Shown one piece after another: positions 6,978-12,302 of a stretch of 12,302 nucleotides of DNA. Location: positions 1 to 12,302 of the forward strand of contig SXHE01000546.1 of the NCBI GenBank assembly GCA_005773755.1. The letters run 5' to 3'. The stretch comes from Planctomycetia bacterium. GTDB taxonomy: Bacteria; Planctomycetota; Planctomycetia; Gemmatales; Gemmataceae. How positions within the stretch are numbered: the stretch's first letter is position 1; each line of letters begins with the position of its first letter. The position numbers and the translations under genes were made by a program. The notes below the pieces were generated by a model. It saw nothing but the letters and a program-made list of their open reading frames with translations. It was not told the origin of the DNA and did not search any database.

Positions 6978-8866
6978 TCGTTCTTCTTGTCCGGGTTGAT
7001 CGCCCGTGAGCCGATGCGGGCGAGGAACCGTGCCTTCTGCGCCGCGGTCAGCTCCTTCGTGTAGCGCGCGCGTACGGCTTCCACCCACCGCACCTTCGTC
7101 TTGCCGTAGTCGGTCTGCACACGGACCAGCACCGGCCCGGCGTGGCACACCGCGCCGCGCAGCTTCGCTTCCAGGTCCGCGTGCGACGAGATTTCGACAT
7201 AGGCCACCCCGAACGCTTGCGCGAGCGCCTTGTAGTCGAGCCGCGTCAGAATCGTCGCGGTCGTGCGCAGGTAGGCGGGCACCTGAAGCATTTGCATGTA
7301 GTGGTACGCCTGATCGTCGAGGATCACGAACTTCACCGGTAGGCACTCGCGAGCCGCGGTAGTGATCTCCATCGCGCTCATCAGCAGGCACCCGTCGCCG
7401 GTCAGCGTGGCGACCGTCTTCCCGTGATGGACCTTCTGCGCGCCGAGCGCGGCCGGGATGCTCCAGCCCATCGCCTGGTTATCGACCGGGTTGAAGTAGG
7501 TCCGCGCGTGGCAGGTGCGGAAGTGCTCCGCCGCGATGTGTTCCGTCACGCTCACGTCGGTGAACAGCAGCCCGTCTTCGGGCAGCACCTTCCGCAGTGC
7601 CGCGACGGTCGCGAGCGGATCGACGCCACACTTCGCTTGCGGGATGTTGCACAGCGACTTCGCTGCGTCGGCCTTCAGCGCGCGGATGTGGTTCACCAGC
7701 CACTTGTCTTCGCCACGACGGAGCTTGTCCGCGCACGCCAGCACGCGACCGAGGAACACGCCAGCGTCGGCGTGAACGCACACGTCCGTTTTCAGAATGC
7801 GGCCGAGGTTGCAGTGGTTCGCATCAACGTGAACGACGTTCTTCGGCTGCGGGTTGCCGTAGTAGCCGGTCGAGACCTCGCTGAACTTCACGCCGATGGC
7901 GAGCACAGTATCGACGCCGGACTTGAGCGGGTGCTTCGGGTCGCGGGCGAAGGTCTTCTCCGCGACCTCGCCGGCGTGCGGGCCGAAGCCCCAACCCACC
8001 GCCAGCGAGTGCGTTTCGCTGATGACGCCCTTCCCGCTCACGCTGGTGGCGACCGGCGCTTGCAGCAATTCCGCGACCGCCGCGAGCGCGTCGCCGTGTT
8101 CCATGCAGCCCGCGCCCGCGTAGATGCCGATGCGGTGTTTGTGGTCCGCGAGGAACGGCAGCGCCTTCTGGAACGCAGCCTCGTCGAAGGTCGGGGCCGG
8201 CACCGCGGGCGGCGGCGTGCGGAAGTCGTGCGACTCGATGAACAGGTTGTACGGCACCACCACCGCGACCGGCCCCGGCTCGCCCTGCGTCGCGGTCACG
8301 AACGCTTGGCGCACGGCCGCGGCAATCTGGCCCACGTTCTGCACCGAGTACACGCACTTGCACACCGGCTTCAGCAATTCGACCTGATTGAGCGCGTGAA
8401 CCTGAAACGACTTGGCCTTGTCGCCGTTCGCGACATCGCCCACGATGGCGACGACGGGGGACGAGTCGAGCAGCGCCTCGCCCAGGCCGGTAAGCGAGTT
8501 CGTCACGCCGGGGCCGGGCACGACGCACAGTACGCCGGGCCGCCCGGTGCTGCGGGCGTAGCCGTCGGCCATGCACGCGGCGCTGAACTCGTGGGTCACC
8601 AGCAGGTACGGCACCTTCTTGTCTTTGAAGGTGTCCCACAGTTCGTTCTCCTGCGCGCCGGGAATGCCGTACACGCAACCGACGTTCTCCTGGACGAGCG
8701 CTTCCGCAAGGGCCTCGGCCCCGGTCATCTTGCCGAAGACCCAACCGGGGTGCCGGTCGGTGCGGACCTTCTGAACCGGCCCGCCGCGCGCGGCGGTAGC
8801 GACGAGCGCGCTGCCCACGGCCGCGGTTCCCTGAAACAGCCCGCGGCGCGAAAATGCAAAGTCCAT
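6974..8866 (-). CDS. Tat-exported thiamine-diphosphate enzyme, acetolactate synthase-like
   Basis: This 630-residue protein has the three-domain plan of the acetolactate synthase/pyruvate oxidase family. The N-terminal Pyr domain has TGAEALAEAL and GIPGAQENELWD, and THEFSAACMADGYAR carries the catalytic Glu93. The central domain spans about 230–390. The C-terminal PP domain has DNQAMGWSIPAALGAQ and GDG at 490–492. The ThDP motif GDG-x24-NN is present with exact spacing, but NN is replaced by Asp517-Asp518. The N-terminus is a Tat signal: FSRRGLF followed by GTAAVGSALVATAARG, with a likely cut near residue 28. This predicts export of the folded enzyme with cofactor bound. The substrate cannot be told from sequence; acetolactate, oxalyl, sulfopyruvate and other 2-oxoacid chemistries share this fold. 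GGGGGA upstream of ATG at 8866 may serve as ribosome-binding site. No small regulatory subunit gene is adjacent, which argues against biosynthetic IlvB. Confidence 0.92.
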   Translation of the reverse strand: MDFAFSRRGLFQGTAAVGSALVATAARGGPVQKVRTDRHPGWVFGKMTGAEALAEALVQENVGCVYGIPGAQENELWDTFKDKKVPYLLVTHEFSAACMADGYARSTGRPGVLCVVPGPGVTNSLTGLGEALLDSSPVVAIVGDVANGDKAKSFQVHALNQVELLKPVCKCVYSVQNVGQIAAAVRQAFVTATQGEPGPVAVVVPYNLFIESHDFRTPPPAVPAPTFDEAAFQKALPFLADHKHRIGIYAGAGCMEHGDALAAVAELLQAPVATSVSGKGVISETHSLAVGWGFGPHAGEVAEKTFARDPKHPLKSGVDTVLAIGVKFSEVSTGYYGNPQPKNVVHVDANHCNLGRILKTDVCVHADAGVFLGRVLACADKLRRGEDKWLVNHIRALKADAAKSLCNIPQAKCGVDPLATVAALRKVLPEDGLLFTDVSVTEHIAAEHFRTCHARTYFNPVDNQAMGWSIPAALGAQKVHHGKTVATLTGDGCLLMSAMEITTAARECLPVKFVILDDQAYHYMQMLQVPAYLRTTATILTRLDYKALAQAFGVAYVEISSHADLEAKLRGAVCHAGPVLVRVQTDYGKTKVRWVEAVRARYTKELTAAQKARFLARIGSRAINPDKKND

Positions 8867-8953
8867 GCGATCCCCCGGCGTCAGTGCAGAGTGCGGAGGG
8901 TGTATCGGCAGAAGGGGACGTGAGACTTCGCGCGGACTGCGCGTGTATGCCGC

Positions 8954-8982
8954 TTGCGGCTTCGCGAGTCACGCGGTACTAT
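8954..8982 (+). promoter_or_regulatory. Sigma70-like promoter of a candidate small RNA
   Basis: TTGCGG (8954–8959) and TACTAT (8977–8982) are separated by the optimal 17 bp, predicting a start near 8989. Two dyads overlap it: GCCGC-tt-GCGGC (8949–8960) across the -35, and CGCG-agtca-CGCG (8963–8975) in the spacer, which could be regulator sites. It is divergent from the ThDP gene, so it serves the non-coding stretch to its right. Confidence 0.42.
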
Positions 8983-8988
8983 GCTGGA

Positions 8989-9251
8989 GCCTCTGCGGTG
9001 TTCGAGATGAGTCGTGTAATTTTGGCGAACCTACACTAACCTGCTTGGGAGCCTTTAACTTAATACTCCGGTCGCTCGCAAGCCCGTCCTCGGCGCTCGT
9101 CGTCGGGACTGTAGCGGGATCCGAAACGCCGGGGTGAGGCACCCTTCTCAATTAGCGGGTTCCCAGAGGACGACTCACACGGCACAGGTGGAGGCACTTT
9201 TGACCTCACGAAGCACACAGGCGCTCACTGCCCTGTGTGCTTACTTTTTTT
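8989..9251 (+). ncRNA. Candidate structured small RNA, possibly 6S-like (ssrS)
   Basis: No credible protein is encoded here, yet the segment sits between a promoter and a strong terminator. CCTCTG (8990–8995), right at the predicted start, pairs with CAGAGG (9164–9169). This closes a domain of 180 nt, the usual size of 6S RNA, which mimics an open promoter and binds sigma70 RNA polymerase. Inside it are GTTCG/CGAAC (9000–9004 with 9026–9030), GGAG/CTCC (9048–9051 with 9066–9069) and an apical GTCC/GGAC (9086–9089 with 9106–9109). A 3' tail carries another hairpin, GTGGAGG/CCTCAC (9188–9209), and then the terminator. The 6S label rests on size, rod-like closure and loose resemblance of the CGGTGTTCG region to remembered 6S sequences. 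It could instead be an unrelated or new RNA. It lacks tmRNA, RNase P and SRP RNA signatures. Confidence 0.4.
9211..9251 (+). terminator. Intrinsic (Rho-independent) terminator
   Basis: AAGCACACAGG (9211–9221) pairs perfectly with CCTGTGTGCTT (9232–9242) around a 10-base loop. The stem is followed by AC and seven Ts (9245–9251). It is the clearest terminator in the window. The T-run on the right fixes the + strand, and no + protein gene ends nearby, which is why a small RNA is inferred upstream. Confidence 0.85.
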
Positions 9252-9483
9252 GCGCATCCGATATTTTCCCACATTGCTCCTTCACGCCCCCCCTCTCTTT
9301 TGGCCCAACTCGCGCGTCCACAACGAATTGCGATGACGTGTGCGCCTTCATTTATTCCGCACAGCGCCGGGCGGAGAACCTCTTGACTCGCACACGCGCG
9401 AAACGCGGTGTCGTCGGAACCGCTTCTCACTTAGCGACTTGGAGCGAGCCGCGATTGGCAACGCGGTGTCACTGGCTTAGCCG

Positions 9484-9511
9484 TTGACACAACCGCTACA
9501 GACGGTATCGT
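9484..9511 (+). promoter_or_regulatory. Sigma70-like promoter with consensus -35
   Basis: A perfect TTGACA (9484–9489) is followed after 16 bp by TATCGT (9506–9511), which matches four of six -10 positions. Transcription would start near 9518. An ATG at 9519 would begin a near-leaderless 36-codon frame with no recognisable content, so it is not called as a gene. The metH start is 570 bp downstream, beyond a terminator, so metH is not the obvious target. Confidence 0.42.
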
Positions 9512-9948
9512 TCCCCCCATGACCGGTTCGCGACGTGAAGTGAGGACACTCGGGATGACCCGATACACCCTTCTCAGTAACGCTCCCCTCCCGCGTCGGA
9601 GAACCAGCCCCGGAGTTCGCATCCGGTGAGGCGAATGAGCAGCGAGTCGCACTCTGGAACACTCGCCGCTTGTGTCCGACAACTTCCGCTGCTCGTACGG
9701 CGGATACGCAACGAAACATCCGACGCCCCGCAGTAGCCGGCCGGAACCGGTGAAGGGGTCGCGTCGTCACGACGCACGACCGGGACGGTTCGTGGCTCGC
9801 ATTCGCACCCGCCGCAAGGACGCGCCGGGACTGGTGTTACGGAAGACGCCCGAGGCGGAAACGCTTCCTCTGCCTCGCTGCGATGTGAGCCGCAACCCAT
9901 CAGACGCCCGACGTGTGGCCCGCGGCACGGAACGCCGAGGAGGGCCGC

Positions 9949-9994
9949 GGCCGGTGCGCCTCAAGGACGAGGCGCACCGGCCACGTTTCATTTC
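9949..9994 (+). terminator. GC-rich intrinsic-type terminator
   Basis: GGCCGGTGCGCCTC (9949–9962) and GAGGCGCACCGGCC (9969–9982) form a perfect 14-bp stem with the six-base loop AAGGAC. The trailing sequence ACGTTTCATTTC is T-rich but interrupted. There is no T-rich sequence on the left side, so the + orientation is favoured. It ends the interval that starts at the 9484 promoter and insulates metH. Confidence 0.65.
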
Positions 9995-10025
9995 GGCGAA
10001 CCTCACCTCACGACGCGGAATCGGG

Positions 10026-10054
10026 TTTAGAACCTCCGCGACATTCGGTAGAAC
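10026..10054 (+). promoter_or_regulatory. Possible metH promoter
   Basis: TTTAGA (10026–10031) and TAGAAC (10049–10054) lie 17 bp apart, each with four of six consensus matches. The implied leader is only about 25–30 nt. That is too short for a cobalamin or SAM riboswitch, and none was recognised in the 106 bp between the terminator and the start codon. Confidence 0.28.
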
Positions 10055-10088
10055 TACGTAAGCTCCATCGCGCATTACCGGACCCACC

Positions 10089-12302
10089 ATGCCGCAGCCC
10101 CTCGATCACCCGTTCCTCAACTTGGCTCGCGAACGTGTCGTCATCCTCGACGGCGCGATGGGCACGAGCCTCCACCGCTACCACCCGACCGACAAGGACT
10201 GGGGCCACGCGCCCAACGGCAAGTCGCTGATGAACCTGTCGGACGCGCTCGTGTACACGCGCCCGGAGTGGATCGCGGAGATCCACCGCGGGTTCCTCGA
10301 AGCCGGGTGCGACGGCATCGAGACGAACACGTTCAACGCCTCGCAGATCGTCCTCGACGACTTCGGCATGGGCGACAAACTCGACGAGATCAACCGGCTG
10401 AACGTCAAGATCGCGAAGGAAGTCGTCGCGGAGTTCAGCACGCCGCAGCGCCCGCGATTCGTGGTCGGCAGCGTCGGGCCGGGCACGAAGATGCCGTCCA
10501 TTCTCAGTCCGTCCATCTATGCCGATTTCGACACGGTCGCCGAGTCGTACCGCGGCCAACTCGTCGCGATGGTCGAAGAGGGCGTGGACGCGATCCTGAT
10601 CGAGACGTGCTTTGACATCCTGCAAGCCAAGTGCGTGGCGATCACCGCAATCGAGGTGATGAAACAGAAGGGCGTTCGACTGCCGATCATGGTGCAGATC
10701 ACCCCGGACGACCGGACAAAGGGCCAGACCCTTCTGCCCGGCACCGAGATCACGGCCGCGCTGACGACGCTGCTCTCCATCTCCGAAATCGACGTGATCG
10801 GGTTGAACTGTTCGGTCGGCCCCGACCTGATGATTAACGCGGTCAAGACGCTCAGCGAGGGGAGCGATCGGCTCGTTAGCGTGCTACCGAACGCGGGCCT
10901 TCCACTCAAGCGCGGCGACGAGACGTATTTCCCGCTCGAACCGAAGCCGTTGGCCGACTGGCTGGAGCGGTTCGTCACCGAGTTCGGCGTGAACATCATC
11001 GGCGGGTGCTGCGGCACGACCGCCGACCACCTGAAGGTGGTGGCGGATCGCCTCAGTGGGCGGAAGCCCGCGGCGCGGTCGCCGAAGGTCGCAGCGGCAA
11101 CGTCGAGCCTGTTCGCCGCGGTCGAACTGAATCAGGAACCGCGCCCGCTGCTGGTCGGCGAGCGGACCAACACGAACGGCTCGCGGAAGTTCAAGCAGTT
11201 GCTCGAAAAGGACGACTGGCACGGCCTCGTGGAAATGGCCCGCGAACAGGAACGCGAGGGCGTTCACATCCTCGACGTGTGCGTCGACTACGTCGGGCGC
11301 GACGGCGTGCGCGACATGAAGGAGGTCATCAAGCGGTACAACGAGGTGCTGACCAAGCCCATCATGCTCGACAGCACGGAAGTGCCGGTCATCGAAGCCG
11401 GGCTGAAACTGTGCAGCGGCAAGGCGCTAATCAACTCGATCAACCTGGAAGACGGCCGCAAGACGCTCGACCCGAAGACGATCCTCGCGAAGAAGTACGG
11501 CGCTTCGCTCGTCGCGCTCACCATCGACGAGAAGGGACAGGCCGACACTGCGGAGTGGAAGTTCGAGGTCGCCAAACGCATCTACGACATCGTCGTTCAC
11601 GAGTACGGCATCCCGCCGAGCGACTTGCTGTTCGACACGCTGGTGTTCCCGCTCTCGACCGGGCAGGAGCAGACCCGCAAGAGTGCCATCGCCACGTTCG
11701 AGGCGCTGCGGCTCATCAAGCAGAACCTGCCCGGCGCGCTCACCCACCTGGGCCTCTCCAACTGCTCGTTCGGCCTCGCCCCGTACACGCGGCAGGTGCT
11801 GAACAGCATGTACCTGCACTACGCGCTGGAGTACGGCCTCGACTCCGCGATCCTGCACGCCGCCAAGATCATGCCGCTGGCGAGCATCGACGAGACCGGC
11901 CGCGAGCTGTGCCGCCGACTGCTGTTCGACGAGCGCGTGTTCGACAGCGCCGGGAACTGCGTCGAAGACCCGTTGCAACTGCTCATCGCCCACTACGCCG
12001 ACAAGAAGACCGAGAGCAAGAAGGGCCAGTCGCTCGGCGACACCGTCGAAGAGCGTCTGCGGCAGGCCATCATCCAGGGCCGGCGCGAGTCGCTGGTCGC
12101 GGACCTCGACGCCGCGCGAGAAAAGTACACACCCATCGACATCATCAACCGCGTCCTACTCGACGGCCTGAAGGTGGTCGGCGAGCTGTTCGGCAGCGGG
12201 CAGATGCAGCTCCCGTTCGTGCTGCAAAGCGCGGAAGTGATGAAGGCGTCCGTCGCGCACCTCGAACAGGTCATGGTGAAGGTGGAGGGCGACGAGAAGG
12301 GG
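10089..12302 (+). CDS. metH: Cobalamin-dependent methionine synthase MetH (3' partial)
   Basis: MetH moves a methyl group from 5-methyltetrahydrofolate through cobalamin to homocysteine in the cytoplasm. The 738 visible residues cover about 60% of the roughly 1200-residue family length. The homocysteine-binding domain (about 1–325) has LDGAMGTSL at 20–28 and all three zinc ligands: Cys241 in GLNCSVGP and Cys307-Cys308 in GGCCGTT. The pterin-binding barrel (about 350–625) shows LVGERTNTNGSRKFK, DVCVDYVGRDG and NSINLEDG. The four-helix cobalamin cap domain starts near 650 and includes LFGSGQMQLPFVLQSAEVMK. The window ends before the cobalamin-binding DxHxxG motif and the SAM-dependent reactivation domain, so it cannot be seen whether that last domain is fused or missing. 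The ATG at 10089 starts just ahead of the conserved domain; its ribosome-binding site is poor. Confidence 0.97.
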   Translation, partial: MPQPLDHPFLNLARERVVILDGAMGTSLHRYHPTDKDWGHAPNGKSLMNLSDALVYTRPEWIAEIHRGFLEAGCDGIETNTFNASQIVLDDFGMGDKLDEINRLNVKIAKEVVAEFSTPQRPRFVVGSVGPGTKMPSILSPSIYADFDTVAESYRGQLVAMVEEGVDAILIETCFDILQAKCVAITAIEVMKQKGVRLPIMVQITPDDRTKGQTLLPGTEITAALTTLLSISEIDVIGLNCSVGPDLMINAVKTLSEGSDRLVSVLPNAGLPLKRGDETYFPLEPKPLADWLERFVTEFGVNIIGGCCGTTADHLKVVADRLSGRKPAARSPKVAAATSSLFAAVELNQEPRPLLVGERTNTNGSRKFKQLLEKDDWHGLVEMAREQEREGVHILDVCVDYVGRDGVRDMKEVIKRYNEVLTKPIMLDSTEVPVIEAGLKLCSGKALINSINLEDGRKTLDPKTILAKKYGASLVALTIDEKGQADTAEWKFEVAKRIYDIVVHEYGIPPSDLLFDTLVFPLSTGQEQTRKSAIATFEALRLIKQNLPGALTHLGLSNCSFGLAPYTRQVLNSMYLHYALEYGLDSAILHAAKIMPLASIDETGRELCRRLLFDERVFDSAGNCVEDPLQLLIAHYADKKTESKKGQSLGDTVEERLRQAIIQGRRESLVADLDAAREKYTPIDIINRVLLDGLKVVGELFGSGQMQLPFVLQSAEVMKASVAHLEQVMVKVEGDEKG

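Larger units (their letters stand above)
9252..10088. other. Long gene-free stretch before metH
   Basis: Open frames of up to about 130 codons occur on both strands but have low-complexity, Arg/Pro/Ser-rich translations, no recognisable domain and no good ribosome-binding sites. The left part (to about 9480) is visibly richer in A/T than the flanking genes. Signals seen are a promoter (9484–9511), small hairpins (TCGGG-atga-CCCGA at 9550–9563; GAGGC…GCCTC around 9851–9877), a dyad GCGTCGT-c-ACGACGC (9761–9775), an 11-bp direct repeat AACGCGGTGTC (9402–9412 and 9460–9470) and a terminator (9949–9994). It may hold an untranslated RNA or decayed genes. Confidence 0.5.

Noticed and set aside
5877..7391. 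504-codon − strand frame across queF and the exported-protein gene
   Set aside because: It runs opposite two supported genes and the end of a third and has no recognisable content.
7424..8923. 499-codon + strand frame opposite the ThDP enzyme
   Set aside because: It is the antisense image of a gene with conserved catalytic motifs; its His/Arg/Val-rich translation resembles no protein family.
9134..9487. 117-codon + frame
   Set aside because: It crosses the strong terminator at 9211–9251, has mixed composition and no domain.
9518..9948. RNase P RNA or tmRNA in the second non-coding interval
   Set aside because: The length would fit, but the conserved RNase P core (GAGGAAAGTCC, ACAGAA) and tmRNA ends are absent on both strands.
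9672..10061. 129-codon + frame
   Set aside because: It reads through the 9949–9982 terminator stem and is Arg-rich without motif.
10000..10088. Cobalamin or SAM riboswitch ahead of metH
   Set aside because: The space is too short and no B12-box or SAM-box pattern is seen.

Overview
The window looks like chromosomal DNA from a GC-rich planctomycete, probably Gemmataceae-like. This is inferred from the overall base and codon use, from the giant WD40–PDZ–Ig-like–caspase-like protein at the left end, and from the loosely packed mixture of housekeeping genes and poorly known exported proteins. No 16S or other marker gene is present, so the taxonomy is not demonstrated.

Layout. Positions 1–5004 (+) hold the 3' part of a very large multidomain protein whose start lies left of the window. 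It has WD40-like blades, a PDZ-like domain, a long Ig-like beta region and a C-terminal caspase-like fold that appears to lack the catalytic His/Cys pair. Next come a small STAS-domain protein (5237–5593), the queuosine-pathway enzyme QueF (5729–6106) and a predicted exported protein with a CxxC motif (6180–6977), all on +. A long stem-loop separates the STAS gene from queF, and a nested inverted repeat separates queF from the next gene. A Tat-signal-bearing thiamine-diphosphate enzyme of the acetolactate-synthase fold (6974–8866, −) converges on the exported-protein gene, and the two stop codons overlap by 4 bp.

Positions 8867–10088 contain no convincing protein gene but are well organised. 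A sigma70-like promoter (8954–8982), a structured stretch of about 180 nt and a textbook intrinsic terminator (9211–9251) together suggest a small RNA gene, possibly 6S-like. A second promoter (9484–9511) and a second GC-rich terminator (9949–9994) bracket another interval without coding signal. The window ends inside metH (from 10089, +), the cobalamin-dependent methionine synthase, cut off within its cobalamin cap domain.

The genes do not form one pathway. QueF and MetH are housekeeping enzymes. The giant protein, the CxxC protein and the Tat-exported ThDP enzyme are the accessory or envelope part. The most interesting signals are the two promoter-to-terminator non-coding units, the apparent pseudo-caspase and the predicted export of a ThDP enzyme.
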